Assembly: GCA_963665395.2 (NCBI GenBank)
Contig: OY762251.1
Location: 2,914,001-2,978,000 of the forward strand
Direction of reading: 5' to 3'
DNA length: 64,000 nucleotides
DNA from: Bin87 sp963665395
GTDB lineage: Bacteria > Chloroflexota > Dehalococcoidia > Lucifugimonadales > UBA3495
The notes below the pieces were generated by a model, which was not told where the DNA came from, did no database searches, and worked only from the letters and a program-made list of their open reading frames with translations. The position numbers and the translations under genes were made by a program. Every line of letters begins with the position of its first letter. Position 1 is the first letter of the stretch. This document shows positions 42,673 through 50,889 of the stretch, in pieces.

Positions 42673-42960
42673 ATGGAGCAGGGGCTTTCCATAATCCGGT
42701 GGGTGGAGCGCTTCCTGCGACTGGTTCCTTACCGGGTCAGGTGGCTCCTGACAATCGGATTCTTGTCCGTGGTGCTGGGCGTGACGGTAATTGCATTCCT
42801 AAATTTTGCCGCTGCCGATGACCCGCTGCTCCAGCGAACTGCCCGTTACATCAAGATGTTGCTGATGTGCTTCGTGTCGCTCGTCTTTCTGCTGGTGGTT
42901 GGTTGGGCGCTGTGGAGCGTCATACGTTCGAACTCCCACGACGGAAAACGCGACGGATGA
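42673..42960 (+). CDS. Small two-helix membrane protein
   Basis: The 95-residue product has membrane helices at about 22-45 and 60-85 and a basic C-terminal tail. GGGGTGAAG lies upstream of ATG 42673, 36 bp after the PPIase gene. Its 3' end overlaps a convergent small membrane gene by 41 bp. No family recognised. Confidence 0.6.
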   Translation: MEQGLSIIRWVERFLRLVPYRVRWLLTIGFLSVVLGVTVIAFLNFAAADDPLLQRTARYIKMLLMCFVSLVFLLVVGWALWSVIRSNSHDGKRDG

Positions 42961-43225
42961 CGAAATCGATGGCCCCCGTCTTCCCTAGCTCAACTACGGC
43001 AACGACAACCCAGACAAAGGTTGCCACGGACAGGGCTATGGCGCCGGCCACCAACATGGTATAGCGGTCAGTCAAGAAACCGATGAGCGCCACGAGGAAT
43101 GACGCTAGAAGGCCGATGGAAATTACGACGGCGACAAAGCTTGGAATCATAGAATCCGCAACCCTGACGCTCCCCATCCGCTCGGTTGGCGCAATGTGCT
43201 CATTTCGTGTTTCCGGCGTAGCCAT
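42920..43225 (-). CDS. Small two-helix membrane protein, convergent overlap
   Basis: This 101-residue protein has hydrophobic segments at about 27-50 and 55-78 and a basic C-terminus (FVIRRVFRRGSSNV). GGGGAGAGG precedes ATG 43225. The 41-bp tail-to-tail overlap with the 95-residue gene is in antisense, and both coding signals appear real. The two proteins share the same size and helix layout. Function unknown. Confidence 0.6.
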   Translation of the reverse strand: MATPETRNEHIAPTERMGSVRVADSMIPSFVAVVISIGLLASFLVALIGFLTDRYTMLVAGAIALSVATFVWVVVAVVELGKTGAIDFVIRRVFRRGSSNV

Positions 43226-43258
43226 GGCAACCTCTCCCCTCGTCCTCACTATACCAGA

Positions 43259-44074
43259 CTACAACCGCACCTGCTGCGCCAGCGTCTGATATGTCACCGG
43301 CGACGTCGCCACCAGCCCGGCGTCCACCGGCAGCACCACCCCGTTGATCCACCGCGCCTCGTCGCTCGCTAGGAACAGCGCCGCGTTGCCGATGTCCCAC
43401 GCCGTCCCCTCAGTCCGTAGCGGCGCGGCGCCGCTGCGAACCTGTCGCAGGTCGTCGTCCATCCGCGGCGCCACCATCGGCGTAAACACCAGCCCCGGAG
43501 CGATGCAATTGGTTCGGATGCCGTCCGGCCCGTGGTCGGCGGCCATGGAAATGGTCAGGCCAATGACCGCGGCTTTCGACGCCGTGTAGGGCGTGCTGCT
43601 GTGGGCGCGCAACCCCGCGATTGACGATATGTTGATGATGGATCCCCCGCCGGCTTCCATCATGCGCGGAATCGCGAACTTGCTCGCCAGAACGATGCTC
43701 TTGACGTTGACCGCCATGATGTGGTCCCAGTCCTCTTCCGATACCTCAACCACCGTTCCACGACGGGAAATGCCCACGTTGTTGTCCAGAATGTCCAGCC
43801 GGCCGTAACGCTCGATGCAAACTTCCACCATCCGCTCACAGTCGCCGGCGTCGGTCACGTCGGCCTGTACGGTGGATGCTACTCCGCCCTCCGCCTGTAT
43901 CATCTCCAGCGTTTCCGCCGCCCGCTCTTCGGTAACGTCGGCCAGCAGCACTTTCGCTCCCTCACGTGCGAAGAGCGTTGCCGTGGCCCGGCCGTTTCCG
44001 ATGCCGGGTCCGCTTGAACCGGCGCCGGTGACAATCGCCACCTTCCCTTTCAGTCGTGGGCTGCGTTCAGGCAC
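43259..44074 (-). CDS. Short-chain dehydrogenase/reductase
   Basis: The 271-residue classical SDR has VAIVTGAGSSGPGIGNGRA, DILDNNVGIS (the NNAG position), INISSIAG and YTASKAAVIG, with Ser, Tyr and Lys of the catalytic set. The cofactor motif carries an insertion of three residues relative to TGxxxGIG. I start at GTG 44074, which has GGAGG eight bases upstream; ATG 44089 and 44143 are alternatives that add residues without homology. It oxidises or reduces an alcohol or ketone; the substrate is unknown. Confidence 0.9.
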   Translation of the reverse strand: MPERSPRLKGKVAIVTGAGSSGPGIGNGRATATLFAREGAKVLLADVTEERAAETLEMIQAEGGVASTVQADVTDAGDCERMVEVCIERYGRLDILDNNVGISRRGTVVEVSEEDWDHIMAVNVKSIVLASKFAIPRMMEAGGGSIINISSIAGLRAHSSTPYTASKAAVIGLTISMAADHGPDGIRTNCIAPGLVFTPMVAPRMDDDLRQVRSGAAPLRTEGTAWDIGNAALFLASDEARWINGVVLPVDAGLVATSPVTYQTLAQQVRL

Positions 44075-44127
44075 TTTGCGAACCTCCATTGAAATTGCGC
44101 ACTCGTCATGCGCACTGACACGCTCGT

Positions 44128-44192
44128 CATTCACATTACACACTCGTCATTCACATTACACACTCGTCATTCCGGCGAAAGCCGGAATCCAG
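44128..44192. repeat. Short direct repeats joined to a repeat E hairpin
   Basis: Two tandem copies of CTCGTCATTCACATTACACA run into CTCGTCATTCCGGCGAAAGC, whose first ten bases are the same. The array seems to have grown from the left edge of the E hairpin. Confidence 0.7.
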
Positions 44193-44222
44193 TGTCTATC
44201 CTTGCTGGTTGGCCTCGCCTCG

Positions 44223-45794
44223 TCACTCTGCGATGGGCCGCGAAATGATCCATAAACTGGCGCAAGTGTAGCACACCATCAGCGCCAGCATGGGCGCCTG
44301 GCTCAGCAGCGCCGCCCGTCGATTGGGATAAATCCGCGTGGCCTGCACGTGAGCCAGGTACACCCCCGCGATATGTCCGACCACGATGGCGGCAATGGAG
44401 AAGTACCAGATGAACACTGGCGAAAGGATCCCAATATTGATGGTAGCGTCCGCTGTGCCGAACAGGTCCCACCCCCAGCCGAAAGGGTCCGACGCCAGCA
44501 CGATGAACCGCTGCCCGTTGATGAGCAGGAACCCCAGGAAGTGGGCGAAATGATATGCCAATGCAATGGGCAGCAATGAAAATGTGAATCGGCGCAATAG
44601 TTGGCCGGCATCAGGTTCAGACTGTCCGGATAAAGACGCCATCATCGCGCAGGTCACCGCGAATAGAATGCCGAACGCCAGGGGCAAGCCCATCGCCCCG
44701 ATCAGGTTGGCGATGTACCCGCCGTAGGCCGGGAAATGCAGCAGGAACTGCGTGCTGAACAGCAGCCACTCCGGCGTCGCCGACAGCCCGTCAAACGACA
44801 CTGTGGACAACAGTAGAATGACGTGGGCGACCACCGTGAACGTTACCACCCCCAGGCGATTCAGTCCCACGCATGGCGGGCGTAAGTTGAATTCCCGCTG
44901 CTCCCCGAACCCTTTACCGGGAGATGCGGCGGAGTAGCATTCGTAGCAGTCCACGCAGTCGTCTTCCCCTGACGAACACCGTCCCGCGCTGGAACATCGG
45001 GCGCAACCCGTCTTGGGAGCGCGGACTTCCGTTACTGAAAACCGGGCCATGAATCCGTACACCACGGTGAATCCTTCGGCGTTGCGCAGCCAAACGTCCC
45101 TGCCGTACCTGTACATCCCGGCGAAGTTGTATGCCGTGTAAGACACCAGGATCCAACCCAACGCCCGGGGCCCCGCCGCATCCGCGGCAACTGTCTCCAG
45201 TATGGCGAATGCCACGAACACCAGTACCGCCGGCCAGGGTCCCCAGCGGACCGGGTACCGCTTTCCCAGGCTCAGGCGCCGGCCCGGCGCTATAACGCGA
45301 GTCAATGTCTCAGCATATTCCCAGGCGATTTTCCATGGGTTGACCAGCGCCCACAAATTCCCGAATATCGCGGTGAAAAAGCTCAACCCGACCCAGAAGG
45401 CGACGTAAACCGCCGCCGGCGCCGGATTCAATGGCGCCCGCTCGGTGCCAATCAGTGCCCCCAGGATGACATATACGGTCAGGGCCACGGAGATTGCCTT
45501 CAACGGGCCGGTGAACCAGGGCGACGCCATCCAACGGGTCGCGGCGAAATCCAGCAAATTTAACCGGGGGTAACCCCGTTCCGAGTGATCGCCCCGGAGG
45601 AACACCGCCGCTATGACGAAGGACAGGGCTACTGCCGCCGCGCCGGCGATTACGAACAAGGACAGGGGCAACGGCAGATCGTAACGTTCGCCGAACCCGT
45701 GGGCCTCGGCCGGAAGTGCCATCGCCGCGGCGCACGCCCCCGCCGCGCCGAATGCGCCAAGTATCGCCATCCCCCGCCGACGCGTCACGGTCAC
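44223..45794 (-). CDS. Polytopic membrane protein with cysteine-rich loop
   Basis: This ~523-residue membrane protein has an N-terminal signal-like helix ending AEAHGFGERYDLPLP and about 11-12 membrane segments. A loop in the middle holds seven cysteines (CARCSSAGRCSSGEDDCVDC, then YECY), suited to a metal or iron-sulfur site. Similar actinobacterial proteins are labelled fenitrothion hydrolase, but I see no hydrolase motif. GTG 45794 overlaps the upstream stop by four bases (GTGA), so it is coupled to the exported YtkA-like gene. The pair could handle copper or another metal. Confidence 0.75.
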   Translation of the reverse strand: MTVTRRRGMAILGAFGAAGACAAAMALPAEAHGFGERYDLPLPLSLFVIAGAAAVALSFVIAAVFLRGDHSERGYPRLNLLDFAATRWMASPWFTGPLKAISVALTVYVILGALIGTERAPLNPAPAAVYVAFWVGLSFFTAIFGNLWALVNPWKIAWEYAETLTRVIAPGRRLSLGKRYPVRWGPWPAVLVFVAFAILETVAADAAGPRALGWILVSYTAYNFAGMYRYGRDVWLRNAEGFTVVYGFMARFSVTEVRAPKTGCARCSSAGRCSSGEDDCVDCYECYSAASPGKGFGEQREFNLRPPCVGLNRLGVVTFTVVAHVILLLSTVSFDGLSATPEWLLFSTQFLLHFPAYGGYIANLIGAMGLPLAFGILFAVTCAMMASLSGQSEPDAGQLLRRFTFSLLPIALAYHFAHFLGFLLINGQRFIVLASDPFGWGWDLFGTADATINIGILSPVFIWYFSIAAIVVGHIAGVYLAHVQATRIYPNRRAALLSQAPMLALMVCYTCASLWIISRPIAE

Positions 45795-46426
45795 CCGACC
45801 CGCCGCCTTTGCATGATGAGCCAGGTCCAGATCCCCACCGCCACGATGAGGATCATTAGGGCCGCAATCCAAACCCACTGGATTTGCGCCCCCGGTTCTC
45901 CCACCTGGAGCGGCAGGATGAACCGTTCTTCGCCGCGCTCGGAAGCCACCGTGACCGACACGTCCCACGCGCCTACCACGTCGAAAGGTACATCCACCTC
46001 GAAATAACGCAGGGTCTGTTCGTTCAACACCAATTGCGGCCCGAACTCCGGCGAACCCGGCGGCCCGCTGGCGGAAACCGATAGCTGCACGTCGGTATCG
46101 CGCAACAGACTTTCATCGTTGGCGTCAAACACCTGGATTGCCAGGTGAGTTTGTGGTATCACGGGCCGGGCCGGTATGATTCCCACAACCACCCGGTACG
46201 GTCCCTGGGTGCGGTCCATGATCGTTGTGGAGGCCCCGTTAGCCTCGGCCATCCCGATCCACACCGTGGCAAGCAGGAATCCTGCTGTAACCGCGATAGC
46301 CGCCGCTGCCCTCGATAACGCCCCGCCTGGCCAGGAAGTCGAACCCAAATCAACGCCGCCCGAATTGCGCTCCAAAATTTCCCGCCGCACGATAGCACAA
46401 GCCACTGACGCCATCAATGTTGACAC
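45791..46426 (-). CDS. Exported YtkA/FixH-like beta-sandwich protein
   Basis: The 211-residue protein has a hydrophobic segment at ~40-58 that could be a late signal peptide and a beta-sandwich at ~75-175. The sandwich contains PYRVVVGIIPARP, QTHLAIQVFDAND and VVGAWDVSVTVASERG, as in YtkA/FixH domains. A C-terminal helix (183-205) before QRRRVG anchors it in the membrane. YtkA-like domains are found near copper and cytochrome functions. Its start is uncertain: GTG 46426 or ATG 46414. It is coupled to the polytopic protein gene. Confidence 0.7.
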   Translation of the reverse strand: MSTLMASVACAIVRREILERNSGGVDLGSTSWPGGALSRAAAAIAVTAGFLLATVWIGMAEANGASTTIMDRTQGPYRVVVGIIPARPVIPQTHLAIQVFDANDESLLRDTDVQLSVSASGPPGSPEFGPQLVLNEQTLRYFEVDVPFDVVGAWDVSVTVASERGEERFILPLQVGEPGAQIQWVWIAALMILIVAVGIWTWLIMQRRRVG

Positions 46427-46475
46427 CCATACCGCTTGTTGGTAGCCTGATTGTGCGCTCCATGCGCGGCAGGAT

Positions 46476-46551
46476 GGCCCGCTAGCTCAACTGGCAGAGC
46501 AGCTGACTCTTAATCAGCAGGTTCTCGGTTCGACCCCGAGGCGGGTCACCA
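46476..46551 (+). tRNA. tRNA-Lys (CTT anticodon)
   Basis: Acceptor GGCCCGC pairs with GCGGGTC, the anticodon loop reads CTCTTAA in a CTGA/TCAG stem, and the T arm is CTCGG-TTCGACC-CCGAG. The CCA end is encoded at 46549-46551. Confidence 0.95.
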
Positions 46552-46610
46552 TCTCATTTAAACCGGGTGGCTTTCCTTGCTGGCCGGTCGGACGCGGCCC
46601 AGCGGTCCCT

Positions 46611-46695
46611 GGGGAAGTGTCGGAATTGGCAGACGAGCATGACTTAGGATCATGTGCCCTTGGGCGTGCGGGTTCAAGTCCCGCCTTCCCCACCA
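46611..46695 (+). tRNA. tRNA-Leu (TAG anticodon)
   Basis: Acceptor GGGGAAG pairs with CTTCCCC, the anticodon stem is CATGA/TCATG with loop CTTAGGA, and a class II variable arm TGCCCTTGGGCGT and CCA end are present. It lies 59 bp after tRNA-Lys. Confidence 0.95.
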
Positions 46696-46780
46696 AATCG
46701 GCCCCGGCGTGTGCTGCCCGTTTCGCTCCACTTGGTGTTGTTGGCTGAGAATTACCCAGGGCCTTTCGGTTTTCATATTT

Positions 46781-46908
46781 GTCATTGCGAGCGTAGCGAA
46801 GCAATCTCGTCGAGGCACTGGCAGCTAACCACAAACAGGTCCGTTCCAACGACGAGATTGCCATCCGCCAGAGGCGGACTACGCTCCTCGCAATGACAAC
46901 CGAAAGAC
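46781..46908. repeat. Repeat B copy, long subtype
   Basis: TGTCATTGCGAGCGTAGCGA to CTCCTCGCAATGACA, with the inner inverted CCATCCGCCAGAGGCGGACT also seen in the copy inside MITE F at 11769-11873. Confidence 0.8.
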
Positions 46909-47003
46909 CCTGGAGAATTACCCTCCATAGTTGAGCGCAGCACACGGCTGGAGTATAGTTTCCTGCGATGGATGCTATGCCGCCCAGCGGCGGGAGGTAC
47001 GCG

Positions 47004-47819
47004 ATGATCTACGGGGCAATAACCAATTCCTGGCGCAACCAGTTGCATGACGCCGATCTCGGAGACTTGATTGCCGAAGCGCGCCAACACGGCGCTCAAC
47101 ACATTGAGTTGCGACAAACCTGCCTGGCTGCCGCTGAAACCGGCGACGGCGACGAATGGCGGCCCAACCTCGAAGCTTTGGCCAATGTCGTGGTGCGTTT
47201 CCCCGACCTCACCTTTGATCTGGCCGTTGCCTTGCCCTGCATCACGACCAAGGTTGATCCCAATGGCGGCTTGTTCCAGTCGCAACTGGAAGCCGCCCGT
47301 TTGGTGGGCGGCGCTACGCCCCATCTGCGCACTGTGGACCCCGCCACCGATGCTGAGCCTTGGGAGTCTCCGGCCGACGTGGCGGAACCGGCGGCCCGCA
47401 TCGTGCCCCTCGTGCGCGAGGCGGCGCGGCAGGGCGTCATCTTCTCCATGGAAAACTCCGGCCAGCCTTTACGCTCCATGGCTCTCCTGGTTCGCGAGGC
47501 GCGGGCGCAACTTACGGAAGAAGAGGGGCTATTCCTCGGTTTGTGCCCGGATCCCACCAACCAATTGCGCCGCCACCCCGGCAGCCACCCACTGGACGAA
47601 CTGGCCGGCCTGCCGGCGGATTACATCAAGATAGTCCATTTCAAGCAGGCCCGCGACGGCGTCGCCATCGGCAGCGTTGACGATGGCGACCTGGACTGCC
47701 GGGCCATGCGCCGTATCCTCGAAGGCAAAGCCTACGCCGGCCCTGCCATAATGGAAATTCCCCCGGCCGATGACGTTTTCGACAACCTGACTGCCAGCTT
47801 CGCCTACCTGGACGCTTGA
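47004..47819 (+). CDS. Sugar-phosphate isomerase/epimerase-like TIM barrel
   Basis: The 271-residue protein follows the xylose-isomerase-like TIM-barrel pattern: YGAITNSWRNQL, HGAQHIELRQTC, VIFSMENSGQPL, LFLGLCPDPTNQLR, IKIVHFKQARDG and AGPAIMEIPPAD. The Glu of IELR, Glu in SMEN, Asp in CPDPTN, His in IVHFK and Glu of IMEIPP are likely metal ligands. GGGAGG six bases upstream favours ATG 47004 over 46968. The isomerised sugar or acid is unknown. argH follows on the same strand after palindromic repeat A. Confidence 0.82.
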   Translation: MIYGAITNSWRNQLHDADLGDLIAEARQHGAQHIELRQTCLAAAETGDGDEWRPNLEALANVVVRFPDLTFDLAVALPCITTKVDPNGGLFQSQLEAARLVGGATPHLRTVDPATDAEPWESPADVAEPAARIVPLVREAARQGVIFSMENSGQPLRSMALLVREARAQLTEEEGLFLGLCPDPTNQLRRHPGSHPLDELAGLPADYIKIVHFKQARDGVAIGSVDDGDLDCRAMRRILEGKAYAGPAIMEIPPADDVFDNLTASFAYLDA

Positions 47820-47837
47820 TACGCTCGGACTTGACAC

Positions 47838-47865
47838 GTAGGGGCGAATAATTATTCGCCCCTAC
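47838..47865. repeat. Palindromic repeat A, copy 7
   Basis: Perfect 28-bp palindrome 18 bp before the argH start. Stops inside it block any upstream extension of argH. Confidence 0.88.
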
Positions 47866-47883
47866 ACCCGGCCCTGGAACGGC

Positions 47884-49242
47884 GTGTCCCATATGACCGA
47901 CCACAGCGACTACACCGTCTCCATTCACTACGACCGCCGGCTATATCGGGAAGATATTGCCGGCTCCAAAGCCCATGCGGCCATGCTCGCCAAACAGGGC
48001 ATCATCACCGAGGAAGACGCCAACGCCATCATCGCCGGCCTGGGCCGCGTGCAGGAAGAGATTGAACAGGGCCAATTCGCCTGGGACCCTGATCTCGAAG
48101 ACCTGCACATGAACATCGAGCGGCGGCTGACCGACCTGATCGGCCCGGCCGGTGGGCGCCTGCATACCGGCCGCTCTCGCAACGATCAGATCGCGTTGGA
48201 CCTGCGTCTGTACACCCGTGGCGCCATCGCCGACACCGTTACGGGATTGCGTAGCGTGCAGCGCGCATTGGTCAGCCTGGGGGAACGATACCGCGATGTG
48301 GTCATGCCCGGCTATACCCACTTGCAGCGGGCTCAACCGGTGTTGTTCGCCCATCATATGCTGGCCTATTTCGAGATGCTGGAGCGAGACGTGGGGCGAT
48401 TTAACGATAGCGCCGCCCGCCTGAACGTGTTGCCCCTTGGCAGCGGAGCATTGGCCGGCGTTCCCTATCCCACCGATCGCCGCGCCGTCGCGGATGCCCT
48501 GGGTTTCGGCGCCGTTAGCGCCAACAGCATGGATGCCGTGGCCGACCGGGATTTTCTCGTTGAATACCACGCCGCCGCCGCCATTGCGATGATGCACCTG
48601 TCCCGCCTTTCGGAAGAAATCGTCATTTGGTGCACCAGGGAATTCGACTTCATCCGTTTGCCCGACGAGTTCACCACGGGCAGCAGCATCATGCCCCAGA
48701 AACGCAATCCCGATTTTGCCGAAATCGCCCGGGGCAAGACGGGGCGGGTGTACGGCGGCCTGATGAGCCTCCTCACCGTACTGAAGGGGTTGCCCCTTAC
48801 CTACAATCGAGACCTCCAGGAAGACAAGGAGGGCTTCTTCGACACCGTCGATACTTTGCTGGCAACGCTGTCGGTGTTCGCCGATCTGTTGCCTGGGCTG
48901 GAGTTGAACGCGACGCGGGTTGAGTCCCTCGCCGGCGAAAGCTACATGATGGCCACCGACTTGGCCGATTATTTGGTGGGCAAAGGCGTCCCCTTCCGAG
49001 AGGCCCACGGCATCATGCGTCGCCTGTGCCGACACTGCGAAACCGAAGCCGTGGGGTTGGCCGATCTGACTTTGGCTCAATATCAGAAGTTCTCTGCCCA
49101 TTTTGCCGCTGACGTGTACGACATTACCGCCGCCGCATCGGTGGCCGCCCGGGACAATCCGGGTGGAACCGCGCCCAGCCGCGTTGCCGAAGGTTTGCAA
49201 CGAGCCAATGCGATCCTCGCCGCGGTGGATCAACCCGGATGA
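47884..49242 (+). CDS. argH: Argininosuccinate lyase
   Basis: The 452-residue enzyme cleaves argininosuccinate to arginine and fumarate. Superfamily signature GSSIMPQKRNPD and the conserved HTGRSRNDQ, MPGYTHLQRAQP and DRDFLVEY are present. The N-terminus is about 15-20 residues shorter than usual: the typical LWGGRF segment is missing and codons just before GTG 47884 read RPWNG, with the frame closed by stops in palindromic repeat A. Insertion of the repeat may have trimmed it. The last four bases overlap rpe. Confidence 0.93.
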   Translation: MSHMTDHSDYTVSIHYDRRLYREDIAGSKAHAAMLAKQGIITEEDANAIIAGLGRVQEEIEQGQFAWDPDLEDLHMNIERRLTDLIGPAGGRLHTGRSRNDQIALDLRLYTRGAIADTVTGLRSVQRALVSLGERYRDVVMPGYTHLQRAQPVLFAHHMLAYFEMLERDVGRFNDSAARLNVLPLGSGALAGVPYPTDRRAVADALGFGAVSANSMDAVADRDFLVEYHAAAAIAMMHLSRLSEEIVIWCTREFDFIRLPDEFTTGSSIMPQKRNPDFAEIARGKTGRVYGGLMSLLTVLKGLPLTYNRDLQEDKEGFFDTVDTLLATLSVFADLLPGLELNATRVESLAGESYMMATDLADYLVGKGVPFREAHGIMRRLCRHCETEAVGLADLTLAQYQKFSAHFAADVYDITAAASVAARDNPGGTAPSRVAEGLQRANAILAAVDQPG

Positions 49243-49943
49243 CCACCGCGGCCCACGTCCAGATCGCCCCTTCCGTCCTGGCGGCGGATTTTGGCCGGCT
49301 GGCCCAACAGGTGCGAGCCGCTCAGGCCGCCGGAGCTGACCTGATCCACGTGGACGTGATGGACGGACGGTTCGTGCCCAACATTTCCTTCGGCGAAGTG
49401 GTCGTCGATGCCATACGCGATGCCACTGACCTTCCGCTGAATCTTCACCTGATGGTCCATGAACCGGACCGGCTCCTCCCTGGGTTGGTGAAAAATCTCA
49501 GCGATCAAGTGCTGGTGCACGCCGAAGCTTGTACGCACCTGCACCGCACCATCGGTTACATCAAAGAGCAGGATTGCCAGGTGGGCGTCGCCATCAATCC
49601 CGCCACTCCCGTTTCCGCCGTTGCAGAGGTATTGCCGGATCTGGACATCGTTCTGGTGATGACGGTGAACCCCGGATTCGGCGGCCAATCATTCATCCCG
49701 TCGGCTTTGGGTAAGTTGCGTCGCCTGTATGACACCATCACTGAAAACGGATACGACGTCCAATTGGAAGTGGACGGAGGCGTGAAGGCTGACGCTACAG
49801 CGCAGGATTCGGTATCGGCCGGCGCCGGCATACTGGTGGCTGGAACCGCCATATTCAACCGGGAGCAGTCGGTGGCCGAAGCGATGGCCGGGCTGCGGGA
49901 GAGTGTGGCGGGGCTGACGGTAGGCAAACCGCCGGGCCGCTAG
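49239..49943 (+). CDS. rpe: Ribulose-phosphate 3-epimerase
   Basis: The 234-residue TIM barrel interconverts ribulose-5-phosphate and xylulose-5-phosphate. It has IAPSVLAADFGRL, HVDVMDGRFVPNISFG, NLHLMVHEPDR, MTVNPGFGGQSFIPS and LEVDGGVKAD, with the catalytic Asp pair and metal-binding histidines. Its ATG overlaps the argH stop (ATGA), so translation is coupled although the pathways differ. The last codons overlap a convergent gene by four bases. Confidence 0.95.
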   Translation: MTTAAHVQIAPSVLAADFGRLAQQVRAAQAAGADLIHVDVMDGRFVPNISFGEVVVDAIRDATDLPLNLHLMVHEPDRLLPGLVKNLSDQVLVHAEACTHLHRTIGYIKEQDCQVGVAINPATPVSAVAEVLPDLDIVLVMTVNPGFGGQSFIPSALGKLRRLYDTITENGYDVQLEVDGGVKADATAQDSVSAGAGILVAGTAIFNREQSVAEAMAGLRESVAGLTVGKPPGR

Positions 49944-50455
49944 TGGTTCTGGGAGAAACCTGCCGGGGATGCGTCGCCGATTTCCAGGCTGTCGTTGCCG
50001 GTGAGCCGGCGCAACCGTCGCAACTGCGTGTTGCTGGTGATGGTGAACGGGCGCGGCGGCGTGGTCGTGAGCTGAAGCAGGTACGGCATCAGGTCTTCAA
50101 CCCGGTCAATCATATCGGCTAGCTCTTCCACTCGGTGATAATTTTCGTAAAAGTTCTGGTGGCCGACCCGATAGGCATCCGACAGCGCCAGGCTTTGGTC
50201 GTGGTCAAAGCCGTATTCAAGCGCGATTTGACTGGCGACGTCATAAACGTCTTGGTGCGAATTATGCGGCCAGCCCCGCTGTTCTGCGACGATTTTGAAC
50301 GGCTGCACCACGGCGCCCCACGCTTTTTCACCCGCCTGCATCCGGCTGCCTTGCGCCAGCTCTTGGCGGGCGTGGGCGATAAAAATCCGGCTGATCTGCC
50401 GACGGTCTTCGTCGCTTTGAACGCCGGGCGGCGGCAAATCGGGAACGGTGGTCAT
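49940..50455 (-). CDS. PaREP1/HEPN-like protein
   Basis: This 171-residue helical protein has LAQGSRMQAGEKAWGAVVQP, FKIVAEQRGWPHNSHQDV and RVGHQNFYENYHRVEELADM. That layout is shared by PaREP1-type proteins, a HEPN-related family common in archaea and Chloroflexi. An RNase motif is not clear. No nucleotidyltransferase partner is beside it. It overlaps rpe tail-to-tail by four bases. The start at 50455 (ATG) has no clear ribosome site. Role unknown; relatives have been suspected as toxin-antitoxin-derived. Confidence 0.72.
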   Translation of the reverse strand: MTTVPDLPPPGVQSDEDRRQISRIFIAHARQELAQGSRMQAGEKAWGAVVQPFKIVAEQRGWPHNSHQDVYDVASQIALEYGFDHDQSLALSDAYRVGHQNFYENYHRVEELADMIDRVEDLMPYLLQLTTTPPRPFTITSNTQLRRLRRLTGNDSLEIGDASPAGFSQNH

Positions 50456-50518
50456 ATCACCCTATCCCAATCTACGCGTTCCGGTTACGCTGACCCGCCG
50501 GAGACAGGCCAGCGCGCG

Positions 50519-50737
50519 CTAGGTTGTAGCTGCGGTTCTCGCGCGCGCCTTCGGCCCCCGCGGCGGCTTGTACATGGTTCGCAGGCATCGGGAGCAAATC
50601 TTAACCCGCGTCGGCTTGCCGTCGATAGCGAGCGTCTGCTTGTGGACATTGGCCTTCCACCGCGTCTTGGTCTTGCGGTTGGAGTGGCTCACGTTATTGC
50701 CGTACATTCCGGCTTTTCCGCACATTTGGCACTGCAT
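50519..50737 (-). CDS. rpmB: Large-subunit ribosomal protein bL28
   Basis: The 72-residue product MQCQMCGKAGMYGNNVSHSN with KTKTRWKANVHKQT and a C-terminal KICSRCLRTMYKPP is bL28. It has the four-cysteine (C+) form likely to bind zinc. ATG 50737 is chosen because AGGAAG sits six bases upstream; ATG 50743 would be too close to it. It is monocistronic and lies 153 bp from the divergent cyclase gene. Confidence 0.95.
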   Translation of the reverse strand: MQCQMCGKAGMYGNNVSHSNRKTKTRWKANVHKQTLAIDGKPTRVKICSRCLRTMYKPPRGPKARARTAATT

Positions 50738-50889
50738 GATCATCTTCCTGAGCTGCTGTTGCCGGCATTATAGCATAACGCTGGCGCACTCGTTGAACGT
50801 TGGCGAATCGGTTGCGCGCCGGGCCAGGCTACGGCATAATGCGCGGCGTTGTGAGGTAGTGACGCACGGTTTCTAAGGAGGCGAACGCC

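Noticed and set aside
44223..45794. Organophosphate (fenitrothion) hydrolase
   Set aside because: Database-style label only. The protein is polytopic and shows no hydrolase motif.
47838..47865. Palindrome A as a rho-independent terminator
   Set aside because: It has no T-run after the stem and occurs just upstream of start codons as often as after stops.
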